Assembly: GCF_000739635.1 (NCBI RefSeq) | Contig: NZ_BATQ01000185.1 | Coordinates: 42,464 to 106,463, forward strand | Direction: 5' to 3' | DNA: 64,000 nucleotides | Origin: Verrucomicrobium sp. BvORR034 | GTDB taxonomy: Bacteria; Verrucomicrobiota; Verrucomicrobiia; Verrucomicrobiales; Verrucomicrobiaceae | In this document: positions 7,901 to 17,400 of the stretch, piece by piece | How positions within the stretch are numbered: the stretch's first letter is position 1 | Layout of the letters: every line of letters starts with the position of its first letter | Program-made: the position numbers and the translations under genes | Notes under the pieces: model-generated | Database searches by the model: none | Told to the model about the DNA's origin: nothing | The model's input: the letters and a program-made list of their open reading frames with translations, nothing else

Positions 7901-10593
7901 CCCTGCTCAGCCCCTATGGCGTCGCAGTAGATACAGCGGGCAACGTGTACATCGCCGACAGCGATCACAACGCCATCAAGAAATGGACTGCGGCCACCGG
8001 AGCCATCACCACGCTCGCCGGAGGCCCGATCAGTGAGCTCAACGGCCCGCAAGGACTGGCGGTGGATGCAACCGGCAATGTCTTCATCGCCGACACGCTC
8101 AACAACGCCATCCAGGTCTGGTCTCCACAGACGCAGTCCCTCACGGTGCTGGCCACGGGCGTGAATCTCCCGCGCGGCATCGCGGTGGACATCTCTGGCA
8201 ACGTGTACGCGTCCACCTTTGATCACACCATCTTCAAGTGGACCGCCGCCACCCAAACCGTGAGCGCGCTGGGCACCGGGCTGAACCGCCCCTTCGGCAT
8301 GGCCACCGATGCTCTAGGCAATCTCTATCTCGGCGATCAGGGAAACAACGCGGTCAAAGAACTGGCAAACGCCTATGTGAGCGCCGCGGCGATCTCCAAG
8401 GGATCATCCGCAGGATCCGATACCCTGGTGTATCTCCCGCTGAACCGCGACCTCACCGGCCCCTTCGCCCCCACCAGCAGTCAGGCATGGCTGACCGTGG
8501 ACAGCGTCGCCAATGGCGTGATCTCGTACAGCTACACGGCCAACACCGGTGGCCCACGCACCGCCTACCTCAGTGTGTTGGGTCACCAGATCACGCTCAC
8601 CCAGGGCCCCGACATCATCGTCAACTACAACAGCGGCACCCTGGCGGCCAATGCCACCACCCTGACGATCCAGGGCAGCGGTTTTGACTCCACCACTCCA
8701 GGAAACAACATCGTCTATTTCAACAACGGCGCGACGGGTGTTGTCACCGCTTCCACCGCCAACTCCCTCACCGTCACCCTGACCTCGCCACCCACCAGCG
8801 CGGGGGCACTCACGGTTGTGGTGGAGTCGGGCGGCAGCTCCAACGGGGCGCCGGTGCAGGTCGGCATCGTGCCCCTGGCGCTGAGCACCTACAACCTGCT
8901 GCTGGACAATGCCGCTGACTCCGACACCGTGGTGCTCTCCACCGCCGCGACGGAGACCGCCTGGGCTGCCTCCGATGACGCAGCCTGGCTTTCCCTCCCA
9001 CTCACCAACGCGTCAGGCAGCACGAGTTTCAAGTTGAGCTTCAGCCCCAATGCTGCGGCCACCCGCACAGCGACCGTCACCGTCGGTGGTCTGACGCTCA
9101 GCGTGACTCAGCCGGGTTCGAGCCATCAACCCGCCACCGCCGTGCCTACACTGGTCGATACAGAGGGGTTGAACTTCCCCGCCGGAGTCGCCGTGGATCG
9201 CGCCGGCAATGTGTACATCTCTGACTACGGTGACGATGTGGTCCGCAAGTGGAATCCCGTCACCGGAAGGCTCACCACGTTGAACACCTCTGCCGCCCCG
9301 CTCGACGGTCCGCAAGGGCTGGCGGTGGATCATGCTGGTGCGGTGTACATCGCCGACTCCTTGAACAACCAGATCAAGCGGTGGTCTCCGGTGAACAACT
9401 CGGTGAGCATTGTGGACACCAGCGCCTCGCCCGTCAATGAACCGGTGGGCGTGGCCGTGGATGGCACGGGGAATCTCTACATCGGGGATTCCGGAAACGG
9501 TGCCGTGAAGAAGTGGGATGTCATCACCCACCAGATGACCGTTCTGGCCCATAGTCTGAATACCCTCCAGGGCGTGGCCGTCGATGCAGCGGGCAATGTG
9601 TACTACACCTATGGCAACACGAACGGTCAGGTGGCCATGTGGAAGGCGCAGACTCAGACCATCACCCCGCTGATCACCACCGGCCTCAACGTACCGCGCG
9701 GGCTGACGGTGGATGTGTCCGGCAACGTGTATGTGGGGGACACCTCCAACAACGTGGTCAAAGTCTGGCAGGCCCGGAACCAGACCGTAACCACGGTGGT
9801 ACCGGGACTGAACTCACCCTTCGGCGTGGCGGTGGACGGGAATCGCAGTGTGTACGTCGTTGACCAGGGAACCCAGTCCATCAAATCGCGCCCGCGCGCC
9901 TTCGTGGACACCACTCCGCAGAACCTTGCCGCCGCGGCGGGGGCTGGCACGCTCTCCCGCGTGCTGCCGCTCAACCAGAGCCTGCTGGGCCCCTTCGCCC
10001 CCACGAGCAATCAGTGGTGGCTGCAGGTGGACGGCACCGTGAACAGCCTGATCAACACCTACCAGAGCATCAACCTCACCGGCACCGCACGTTCTGCCCA
10101 GATTGGGGTACTGGGAGTCAACATCCCCGTCACCCAGCAATCCGGTGGCACTGGCATCGGGGCCTGGCGCACCCTCTGGTTCGGCAGCTCCGCGAACTCC
10201 GGCGACGGTGCCGACACCGTTGACCCCAATAACAACGGCGTCCGCAACCTGGTGGAGTACGCGCTGGATGGCGACCCCACCGGCAACACCACCGGAGGAG
10301 ATGTCCTGCCAGTGCTCTCCATCAGCAGTGGCAACAAGCTGCAGATCTCCTTCTACCGGTATCTGGATCGCACGGACCTCACCCTCACGGTGCAAGCCAG
10401 TGAGAACCTGACCACCTGGACCGACCTCGCCCAAAGCGTGAACGGAGCCGCGTTCACCGTGATCACCGCTGGCACGACGATCCATGAAACCGGCACCGAT
10501 GGCTTCCGCACCGTCACTGTTGAAGACCTCTACCAGATCTCAGATCCTGCTCATCCGCGCCGCTTCATGCGGTTGAAGGTGACAGGGCCTTGA
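4987..10593 (+). CDS. Giant secreted NHL-repeat/BACON/IPT protein
   Basis: 1868 residues. The ATG at 4987 was chosen because it begins a signal peptide (MKSLRHWLLIPLLLSVFAAL, cleavage after A-R-A). Four NHL-repeat blocks, roughly residues 35-290, 370-615, 870-1130 and 1380-1635, carry the pattern VAVDxxGNVYIADxxNNxIKKW and would form beta-propellers. They alternate with BACON-type Ig domains marked by WLxL...RTxTVTIGGxTFTVTQAG and with IPT/TIG-like segments (xTFTIQGTGFD, about 700-790 and 1210-1300). From about 1637 comes a BACON-like unit and a C-terminal tail (NLVEYALDGDP, then ISFYRYLDRTDLTL) common at the ends of verrucomicrobial surface proteins. BACON domains are associated with carbohydrate or mucin binding. 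No catalytic motif is evident; probably an adhesin or glycan-binding protein. Confidence 0.85.
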   Translation: MKSLRHWLLIPLLLSVFAALSSNLARANALIYAPNTSNNRIDAFVEGQAGVGMTIDLTVQPSGIALDSAGNCYVSSGSNTIRKFSPTGADLGTLPSTGLSFPAGMACDSAGNLYVINSVSRSIRKFSAAGSDLLNIVADTGLVAPRGMALDGSGNLYVRFSGSGVVKKYNSSGTELPVFLNLSATVINGVAVDAADNVYVSYGSTIRKYSSAQADLGTFATLPSSGVANALAIDSEGSVYVSDGVTRTIRKFSAAGVDLGVVADPSTYLAQYLALRPLSRSLAASSVIVGPSAGSASAPLVSSPATAPWTAVANDGWLHVDHTGSGSGPVPVAFDANPGPTRTDTVTIAGQTFTVTQAGAGYVEAQPLIPLASTGLKYPFTVAVDGTGNVYIADANNNAIKKWTPATNTVTDVVTTGLLTVDGVATDAAGNVYIADTGNNAIKKWTAPAGPVTTLVSTGLHNPYGVTVDALGNVYIADTSNNAIKKWTAATQTVSTVVSSGLSFPTAVAVDVFGNLYIADTGSNSIKKWTATTGTVTSLLASGLDNPSGVAVDVFGNVYIADNGHNAIKKWSSATQAITVLAASGLNSPQGLAVDAAGNVYVANSGSNAIAAIPRAFVDVSGSNVPATSGTGALSVVLPASTNLQAPFTPTSDQPWLTITGVTAGVVSYSYTANAGSNGRTAHINLLGQQVPVHQAGPTPTIIASSTNVDADANTFTIQGTGFDPVASGNIVILSNGAIGVVTSATPTSLTITLTTKPTSTGPITASVVVNGVASAGSVQVATIQAVNTLTAPALLVGASGGAKSITLVTTPSTAAWSATPNAAWLHLTTANGTGSTNVIFTVDTNGGAPRSGTLTIGGKTFTVTQAGANYDLTTVPFTVTATGLADPSGVALDSTGNLYIADYTNNQVKKWTRSTKTVSILDTTAAELNGPTGVAVDALGNVYIADSRNNQIKKWSPTTQTVSILDTSASPLLSPYGVAVDTAGNVYIADSDHNAIKKWTAATGAITTLAGGPISELNGPQGLAVDATGNVFIADTLNNAIQVWSPQTQSLTVLATGVNLPRGIAVDISGNVYASTFDHTIFKWTAATQTVSALGTGLNRPFGMATDALGNLYLGDQGNNAVKELANAYVSAAAISKGSSAGSDTLVYLPLNRDLTGPFAPTSSQAWLTVDSVANGVISYSYTANTGGPRTAYLSVLGHQITLTQGPDIIVNYNSGTLAANATTLTIQGSGFDSTTPGNNIVYFNNGATGVVTASTANSLTVTLTSPPTSAGALTVVVESGGSSNGAPVQVGIVPLALSTYNLLLDNAADSDTVVLSTAATETAWAASDDAAWLSLPLTNASGSTSFKLSFSPNAAATRTATVTVGGLTLSVTQPGSSHQPATAVPTLVDTEGLNFPAGVAVDRAGNVYISDYGDDVVRKWNPVTGRLTTLNTSAAPLDGPQGLAVDHAGAVYIADSLNNQIKRWSPVNNSVSIVDTSASPVNEPVGVAVDGTGNLYIGDSGNGAVKKWDVITHQMTVLAHSLNTLQGVAVDAAGNVYYTYGNTNGQVAMWKAQTQTITPLITTGLNVPRGLTVDVSGNVYVGDTSNNVVKVWQARNQTVTTVVPGLNSPFGVAVDGNRSVYVVDQGTQSIKSRPRAFVDTTPQNLAAAAGAGTLSRVLPLNQSLLGPFAPTSNQWWLQVDGTVNSLINTYQSINLTGTARSAQIGVLGVNIPVTQQSGGTGIGAWRTLWFGSSANSGDGADTVDPNNNGVRNLVEYALDGDPTGNTTGGDVLPVLSISSGNKLQISFYRYLDRTDLTLTVQASENLTTWTDLAQSVNGAAFTVITAGTTIHETGTDGFRTVTVEDLYQISDPAHPRRFMRLKVTGP

Positions 10594-10824
10594 TAGGGGC
10601 GGCCTGTAGCGGGCGATGGGAACTCCAACTTTGTGTGGCCCCCATCGCCCCGTTGCCAAGCCCATGCCCACATCTTGACGAAGGTGCTGATAGCTGGCAG
10701 GTTTGTAAGCACATAGAACCCAAGCGCGGCAGCACAGCCCCTGACACCCAACAACGGTCAGCCTGCCTGCACCCGCAACAGCCCCCGGCACATCCCCTCT
10801 GCCCCAGCCCGAACAATCCCGGTC

Positions 10825-11004
10825 GTAGTTGACGACGTGAGGAGACACTAATTTCCCGGTCTATCACGCCGCGGCAGGATACGAAACCAAGTGGCCAAGG
10901 TATCCGCTGGGTCGGGCGGCAGCAGGGCGTTGGACAGGCGGATATCTGTCGCGTCATCCGCACCATAGACGCTTCAGTTAGTGTCTCCTCACGTCGTCAA
11001 CTAC
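10825..11004 (+). repeat. 180-bp palindrome-ended repeat (A element, copy 1)
   Basis: Bounded by perfect 27-bp inverted repeats: 10825-10851 (begins GTAGTTGACGACGTGAGGAG) and its complement at 10978-11004. The interior has a core beginning CCCGGTCTATCACGCCGCGG and ending AGACGCTTCAG. No coding capacity is evident. The form resembles a miniature inverted-repeat element, but no flanking target-site duplication could be defined. Confidence 0.75.
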
Positions 11005-11160
11005 GGTCGGCTTTGACAGTCGCTCAGCAGAGGGAGTATCACTAGAGCCGTTGAAGCTTTAGATGCGCTGAGAGGTACAAGCTGGCGCCCAGGGAAAGTG
11101 CCAGACACGACAAGCCATCATCCATCATTGAGCGACCATCGTCACCCCGCATCCGAAAAT

Positions 11161-11204
11161 CTCGCGAAGCGTCTTGGAGTGCGTGTGGCTCGACACCGCT
11201 TTGG
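11161..11204 (-). repeat. D-type double-hairpin repeat, copy 1
   Basis: On the minus strand this reads AAAGCGGTGTCGAGCC, a stem, the invariant GCACTCCA, then a second stem ending near CTTCGCGAG. Relatives lie at 18051, 18182, 18838 and 33297. The invariant parts are AAAGCGG and CACTCCA, while the stems differ. Confidence 0.65.
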
Positions 11205-11329
11205 CACCCCTGGTGATCACCTAGAACCCAGCCCCAGCAGCAGAACCCCTGACACCGCCATCCATCAGCCCCCTATGCCCACAACAGTCCCCGCAAATCC
11301 TCTCTGCCCCAGCCCGAACGATCCCGGTC

Positions 11330-11490
11330 GTAGTTGACGACGTGAGGAGGCACTAATTTCCCGGTCTATCACGCCGCGGCAGGAAGCGGAGCCAAGTGGC
11401 CAAGTTATCCGCTGGGTCGGGCGGCAGCAGGGCGTTGGACAGGCGGATATCTGTCGCGTCATCCTCACCACAGACGCTTCAGTTAGTGCC
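11330..11490 (+). repeat. A element, copy 2, joined to a B-type end
   Basis: The left terminus and core are nearly identical to copy 1, but after CAGACGCTTCAGTTAGTGCC the sequence switches to TGCCAAAGAACC, the B-type terminus, instead of the A-type right terminus. Copies of one core therefore carry different ends. Confidence 0.7.
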
Positions 11491-11695
11491 TGCCAAAGAA
11501 CCTGAGGAGCTGACGTGGGGGTGTTGATGGCGGTGGGGAGGAAGCGGATGCTGTCGGCTTTCCCACCTGATCATCTCCTGCGGAGGTCCCCAAGGTAGAC
11601 TCGCTTAGGGCTCGTCCAACCTTGGGCTGTGCTACAGATCCCATACTGGGATCTACTTCGGTCTGAGGCGGGCATCTCAAGGTAGTTCCTTGGCA
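11491..11695 (+). repeat. B-type multi-hairpin repeat, copy 1
   Basis: Ends are TGCCAAAGAACC and GGTAGTTCCTTGGCA, an imperfect inverted pair. Inside are hairpins at 11589-11626 (CCCAAGGT/ACCTTGGG, 8 bp, around a loop containing GACTCGCTTAGGGCTCGTCC) and 11636-11654 (AGATCCCA/TGGGATCT), plus a short CTCC/GGAG stem. The reverse-complement relative is 18353-18560. Confidence 0.7.
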
Positions 11696-11831
11696 CCCCC
11701 GCAAAAGTGCACGTTTGGTCCGTTCTCCTCACGTCGACACCCACAACCGCCTTTGGGAGTCTCTCTGCAGAAGACATCACCTTGGAACCACTGCCACTTG
11801 AGGCAAACTCACGAAACCTCCCCTCTTCCCC

Positions 11832-13622
11832 GTGCACCCAACCTCGCATTTGAGACGGCTTCCAGATACAGTAGCGTCTGTGGTGCCTTCACTTCTCTCG
11901 ATCCTGCCCCGACCCGCCCCACTCCAGCGGCGTGGGGGCTCGTGGCGGATGGCACCCATCCTCTGGGGTATGCTGGCCTCGCCCTTGGCCCTGCCCTCAG
12001 TCCGTGCTGAATCCCTCCCCAACCCCGCCCCGGTGGTCTTGCTGGTGGATGGCAAACCGTTCTCTGCGGGTCCAACTGGCTTTCGAGTTCCAGCATTAGC
12101 CAAAACGGTCAGCTTCCGCCTGGGCAAATCCGCCCAGGAGGATCCAGAGAACTGCCGCCGCATTCGCTTCAAGCTGGATGGAGTGGATGAATCCTGGCGT
12201 CAGATCGAGAGCGAGATGTGCCTCATCGTACGGTTCGCCGATGCGGCGGGAGACCAGGTGGGGCAGCGTCTTTTCCCGGTGGATGGCATCAGTGCAGGAT
12301 GGCGGGGTGAGACCGGGACTTCCACCTTCACCTCGCGACGGGAATCCTTACGAGTGCCACCGGATGCCGCCACTGTGACGGTGGCTATTTCCTCGTCCGG
12401 CCCTCCCACGGCCATGGGACTCTATGCCGTTCGAGACTTGAAGCTCTCGAGCCCGGCCACGCCGGCAGCAAGGCTCGTCTATGAAACGGCCTCCGGTCTC
12501 GATGAGCAGCACTCCATCGCCACTGGCTGGACGCGCAGTGGCACCCGCCCTTCCATGGCCAGGCTGGTGACCACCCCTGCGGGAGAAGCCTTGTGCATCC
12601 TGGATGATGATGCTGGAGCTCATGCAGAGTGGAATCTTCTCCGCACGGGTGCGCCACGCGTCACTCCCGGAGCGACCCTCACCGTGGAGTGGTCCGAGAT
12701 GTACAACATCGGCATGGGCAACCGCTTTGATGTGAACTACGGGCGTCTGGGCGCTGGCACCCACACGTTCTGGAGCGATGAACTGGATGCCACGGGCAAC
12801 TCCCTCCATGGGCCGCGCCAGCTTCAGTTTGTGGTGCTGAAGCCGTTGTGGCGCAGCGTCTGGTTTTGGATCAGCAGTTCCACCATCGGCGGGCTGGTGC
12901 TCTGGTGGGCCTGCCGGGTCATCATCCGGCGGCGTATCCGCCAGCACCTCGCCCGGGCCGAGCAGGAGCGGTTGGTCGAGCTGGAACGCCTGCGGATTGC
13001 GCGGGATCTGCATGACGACCTCGGGGCGAGGCTCACTCACATTTCGCTCATGAGCGGGCTCGCCGAGAACGAGCCCCAGAGCGAGTCCTCGCGGGAGAGC
13101 TTCCAACGCATCTCGGCCATGGCTCGCGAGCTGGTTGGCGCGCTCTACCAAACCGTCTGGACCGTGAATCCCGAGCACGATCACCTAGAGGCGCTGGTGA
13201 ACTACATCTGCCAGCTCACGCAGAACTTCTGCGACACTGCGCGGATCCGCTGCCGCATTCATTCCTGCGAGGTGCCGGGCCAACGCCGCGTCACCAGTGA
13301 GGTGCGCCACAACATCACCCTGGCCGTGAAGGAAGCGCTGCACAATGCCATCAAGCACGCCGCGGCCACCGAGATCACCGTGCGCATGGAGTTCACCGAT
13401 CCGACCCTCACGATCACCATCACCGACAATGGGAGCGGATTCGATTCCGCAAACACGACGCCAGGGCACGGTCTCAACAACATGGAGCGCCGCATGAATT
13501 CCCTGGGAGGCACCGTTTCCTTCCAGAGCGTGCCCGCCAAGGGCACCACCGTCCGATTCGAAGTGCCCATTCCTGCCACGCCCTCCAGGCGGCCATCACC
13601 ATCCTCTTCTCCTGCGACCTAA
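11832..13622 (+). CDS. Membrane sensor histidine kinase (NarX/DegS-type, HisKA_3)
   Basis: Up to 596 residues. An extracytoplasmic sensor region (about residues 60-330, with FKLDGVDESWR reminiscent of Y_Y_Y-type beta domains) is followed by one membrane helix (SVWFWISSSTIGGLVLWWAC), a basic linker and a dimerisation helix RIARDLHDDLGARLTHISL with phospho-acceptor His394. The C-terminal HATPase domain shows an N-box-like EALHNAIKHA, then ITDNGSGFD and GLNNMERRMNSLGG. The first codon here is GTG; GTG at 11880 or ATG at 11949 are alternatives, and residues MAPILWGMLASPLALP would then lie in or near the signal peptide. The response regulator starts 4 bp downstream, so they form a two-component system. 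The stimulus is unknown. Confidence 0.9.
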   Translation: MHPTSHLRRLPDTVASVVPSLLSILPRPAPLQRRGGSWRMAPILWGMLASPLALPSVRAESLPNPAPVVLLVDGKPFSAGPTGFRVPALAKTVSFRLGKSAQEDPENCRRIRFKLDGVDESWRQIESEMCLIVRFADAAGDQVGQRLFPVDGISAGWRGETGTSTFTSRRESLRVPPDAATVTVAISSSGPPTAMGLYAVRDLKLSSPATPAARLVYETASGLDEQHSIATGWTRSGTRPSMARLVTTPAGEALCILDDDAGAHAEWNLLRTGAPRVTPGATLTVEWSEMYNIGMGNRFDVNYGRLGAGTHTFWSDELDATGNSLHGPRQLQFVVLKPLWRSVWFWISSSTIGGLVLWWACRVIIRRRIRQHLARAEQERLVELERLRIARDLHDDLGARLTHISLMSGLAENEPQSESSRESFQRISAMARELVGALYQTVWTVNPEHDHLEALVNYICQLTQNFCDTARIRCRIHSCEVPGQRRVTSEVRHNITLAVKEALHNAIKHAAATEITVRMEFTDPTLTITITDNGSGFDSANTTPGHGLNNMERRMNSLGGTVSFQSVPAKGTTVRFEVPIPATPSRRPSPSSSPAT

Positions 13623-13626
13623 GCTG

Positions 13627-14265
13627 ATGAAAGACAAGAAAACGGTCGTGATTGTGGAGGATGATCCGGGGCTTCGGGAGCAGCTCCTCCTGGTGCTGAA
13701 AAGCGCCCGCGATATCGAGTGCCTCTACGCCGTGAAGTCTGGGGAAGAAGCCGTCCGCCAGATCCCCACCAACCCACCCGATGTGGTCTTGATGGACATT
13801 CAACTGCCAGGGATGTCGGGCATTGAATGCGTGGCGGTGCTCAAGAAGCGTCTGCCAGACATGGAGTTCATCATGCTCACCGTGTACGAAGATGCCGAAC
13901 GCATCTTCCGCGCCCTCAAAGCAGGGGCGAGCGGATACCTCGTAAAATCGAGCGCCCCGGAGAAACTGTTCGAGGCCATCCGCGATGTCCATTCCGGCGG
14001 AGCGCAATTCTCCGCCCACATCGCCCGCCGGGTGGTGCAGTACTTTCGCGGGCCCACGAAGCCGGTGGATGAGAACGAAAAACTCTCGCCGCGCGAGGGG
14101 GAGGTCATTGAGCTGCTGGCCTCCGGATACATCTACAAGGAGATCGCGGACAAGCTGGGCATCGGCACGGAAACGGTGCGCACCTATGTCAAAAACATCT
14201 GCGTGAAGCTGCGGGTGAAGAACCGCACTGAGGCAGTGGCGAAGCATATTTCCGGCGAATCCTGA
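13627..14265 (+). CDS. NarL/FixJ-family response regulator
   Basis: 212 residues. The receiver domain (about 1-125) has the acidic pair EDD near residue 11, phospho-acceptor Asp57 in VVLMDIQLPG, a Thr in MLTVYEDA and Lys in YLVKSSAP. The C-terminal LuxR-type helix-turn-helix reads LSPREGEVIELLASG then YKEIADKLGIGTETVRTYVK. It is translated 4 bp after the histidine kinase and is presumably its partner. The next gene, a large secreted dehydrogenase/cytochrome fusion, lies about 140 bp downstream and is a possible target or operon member; no binding site could be recognised. Confidence 0.93.
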   Translation: MKDKKTVVIVEDDPGLREQLLLVLKSARDIECLYAVKSGEEAVRQIPTNPPDVVLMDIQLPGMSGIECVAVLKKRLPDMEFIMLTVYEDAERIFRALKAGASGYLVKSSAPEKLFEAIRDVHSGGAQFSAHIARRVVQYFRGPTKPVDENEKLSPREGEVIELLASGYIYKEIADKLGIGTETVRTYVKNICVKLRVKNRTEAVAKHISGES

Positions 14266-14406
14266 CCCTCTGCGGGCAGGGGGTGACCTCCCCGCTTTAG
14301 GGGATGCGGCGGAAAGTGACGAGCCGCGGGAGTGCGTGCAACTTGAATGGGGACCCCGGCTTTTCGGGATCATCGCGCTTCAGTTCAACCACCGCTCCTC
14401 ATCTCC

Positions 14407-17400
14407 GTGATCAAGTTACCGCCATTCACCCAAGGCCTCCGGCTGGCTGTGCTGCTGCTGACGTCCGTTTCGCTCGCCCAGCCTCGTGCCGCACAACCTT
14501 CCACGCCCGCTCCGGCCCCAGTCGTAGCGAAATCGAAGGATGCCATCTCCGTGCTCGTCATTGGAGGACAGAACAATCACGACTGGAAAATCGGCAATGA
14601 GTTCCTGCTGACTCTCCTGAATGGGCTGCCGGGTTTCATCGCCGAGGAGTCCAACACACCCGCCAAAGGCGCGCCAGCGGCGGAGTGGGACAAGTGGGAT
14701 CCCCAGTTCCAAAAGTACCAGTGCATCGTCCTGGACTACAACGGGGACATGTGGCCGCAGCGGGTGCAGACGGCTTTTGAGAAATATGTCGCAGACGGAG
14801 GCTCCGTGGCGCTGGTTCATGCCGCCAACAACAGCTTCACCGGCTGGAAGGAATACGAAAAAATGGTGGGCCTCCTCTGGCGTCACACCGTCTATGGTGC
14901 AGGGCTCTATCTGGAAGATGACGGCACCGTGGTGCGCGAGCCCGCGGGCAAAGGCCGCCCGTCCGGCCATGGCAAACAGTGGGACTGGCAGGTCACCGTG
15001 CGCGATGCGCAACACCCCGTCACCGCCGGCATGCCCCGTGTGTGGAAGCATGTGAAGGACGAGCTCTACCACGGCCAGCGCGGACCGGCCGAGAACGTGA
15101 ACATTCTCCTCAGCGCCTTTGACGATGCGAAGTACCAGGGGACGGGCAAACATGAGCCGGTGCTCTGGTGGGTGCCCTATGGCAAGGGCAAGGTGATGAC
15201 CAATGTGATGGGCCACGTGGGAGACAGCTCCGGCCCGCTGGCCTGTGTTGGTTTTCAAACGACATTCCTGCGTTCCATCGAATGGCTGGTGACCGGCAAG
15301 TGCCCTACAGCCATCCCTCAGGACTTCCCCACGGAGGAGCGCACCAGCCGCAACTTCCCCGGTGGCGTGCCCAAGGTGCCTATGATGGATCTCACCACCC
15401 AGCAGGCCATGGACCGGATCAAGGTGCCGGAAGGTTATCGCCTTGAACTCGTCACCGCAGAGCCCACCATCGTGCATCCCGTGCTCTGCACCTGGGATGG
15501 AGACGGGCACATGTACGTGGCGGAGATGCGCAGTTACATGCACGATCTCAAGGCCACCGGCCAGGACGAACCGGTTTCACGCGTGTCCCGCCTCACCGAT
15601 ACCAACGGGGACGGCATCCTCGACAAATCCACGATCTTCGCAGACAAGCTGGTGCTGCCGCGCATGGTCCTCCCCCTGGACGGGCGCGTCATCATCGCCG
15701 AAACCTACACCGGCAAGTTCGCCACTTATCAGGACACCAACGGCGATGGTGTTGCAGATGAGAAGAAAGACTTCTACAGCGGGGAACCGACCAAGAACAA
15801 CCTGGAGCACCAGGACACCGCGCTGCAGTGGGGCATCGACAACCACCTGTACAGCGGCAATCTCTCCCGCCGTTTCCGCCTCACCCGCGAAGGCAGTGCC
15901 ATGGAGCCGGTGCAGATCTTCGGCCGCACCTCCCAGTGGGGCTTGGCCATGGATGATGAAGGGCGCTTCTTCTGCTCCGCAGCGGGCGGGGAAAACCCGG
16001 CCTTTGGCTTCCAGCAGTTTCCCACCTACGGGAGCCTGACGTTGCCAGACGAAACCGAGCCTGGATTTGCCGAGACTTTCCCCGGCGTGCAGACGGTGGA
16101 CACCCAGAGCGGCCTCAACCGCATTCACAACACCAAGGGGACGCTGAACCACTTCAGCGCCTGCTGCGGGCAGTCCATCTTCCGCGGCGATCAACTGCCG
16201 CAGGAAATGCGGGGCGACTACATCCTGCCGGAGCCGGTGGGCCGCCTCATCCGTCGGGCCAAGGTGAACAACGTGGATGGCAAGCGCGTGCTCACCAATG
16301 CCACCCCGGGCGACGAATTCATCACCTCCACCGACATGGCCTTCCGCCCGGTGTGGACCGCCACCGGGCCCGATGGCTGCCTGTATATCGTGGACATGCA
16401 TCACGGCGTCATTCAGGAGAGCGCCTGGGTGCCTCAGGGTGGCTACCTGCACAGCGCAATCGTGAACGAAGGCTATGACAAGTATGTGGGCCACGGCCGA
16501 ATCTACCGCCTGGTGCACAAGGACTACAAACCCGGCGCGCAGCCCCGCATGCTGCAGGAAAAACCGGCTGAACTGGTCCGGCATCTCTCCCACCCCAACG
16601 GCTGGTGGCGGGACACCGCCCAGAAGCTTCTGGTGCTCAAGGGGGACAAGAGCGTGGTGCCGGCTCTCACCGAACTCGTCCGCAAGGGTCAGGAACCTCT
16701 GGGCCGCATGCACGCCCTCTGGACTCTGGACGGACTGGGCGCCACCGACCTGGCGCTACTCATGGACGCGTTCAAAGACAAGGATGCACGCGTGCGCGCC
16801 GCCGCCATCCGCATCAGCGAACCCTATCTGCAAAAGACCGACAAAGAACTGCTGACCAAGGTGGAGGCGATGGTCAAAGACCCGGCCCCCGACGTAGTGG
16901 TTCAAGCTGTCAACTCTCTGCGCTACGTCCCCGCCAAAGGCGGACACACCGCGATGCAGGCGGCCGCCACCTCCCATCCCTGGAACGAGATCATCACCGC
17001 CTCCGCCCGACAGAGCCTGCAGTTCGATCCGGCCAGACCCAGCGGAATCTCCGTCAAGATCGATCCCGTGGGCATGGCGCTCATGCGCAAGGGCAGCGAG
17101 CACTACGCCCAGATCTGCTTTGCCTGCCATGGCCCGGACGGCAAGGGCGTGGTGACCTCTGATGGTCTCCACCTCGCCCCGCCGCTCTCCGGTTCACCCC
17201 GCGTGGCAGGCAGTCCGGATGCGCTCGTGCGCATCCTGCTGCATGGTCTCATGGGCGAAGTGGATGGCAAGAGCTACCCTGGTGCCATGGTGCCGATGAA
17301 GGCCAACGATGACCAATGGGTAGCGGAGGTTCTTACCTATATCCGCAACAACTTTGGCAACAATGCGCCCACCATCACCCCTGCGGAGGTGGCCGCCATC

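Larger units (their letters stand above)
10594..11831. other. Repeat-filled intergenic region without genes
   Basis: The 1.2 kb between the NHL gene and the histidine kinase contains no supported gene. It holds a direct duplication: about 10700-10990 recurs at about 11215-11495 with a period of 505 bp and near identity over some 200 bp. It also contains one D-type and one B-type hairpin repeat and a further A-like terminus near 11727. Open frames inside it are by-products of the repeats. Confidence 0.75.

Noticed and set aside
6120..9880. Possible tandem DNA repeat array
   Set aside because: The periodicity comes from coding NHL repeats in one continuous frame; third positions vary as expected for protein-level conservation.
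10565..11471. Two similar minus-strand frames (about 10565-10966 and 11265-11471) that look like a small conserved gene pair
   Set aside because: Their similarity comes from the duplicated A-type repeat. They run across palindromic arms and have no start signal.
10825..11490. Possible CRISPR array from repeated palindromic units
   Set aside because: Only two copies 505 bp apart, units of about 180 bp, no spacers and no cas genes.
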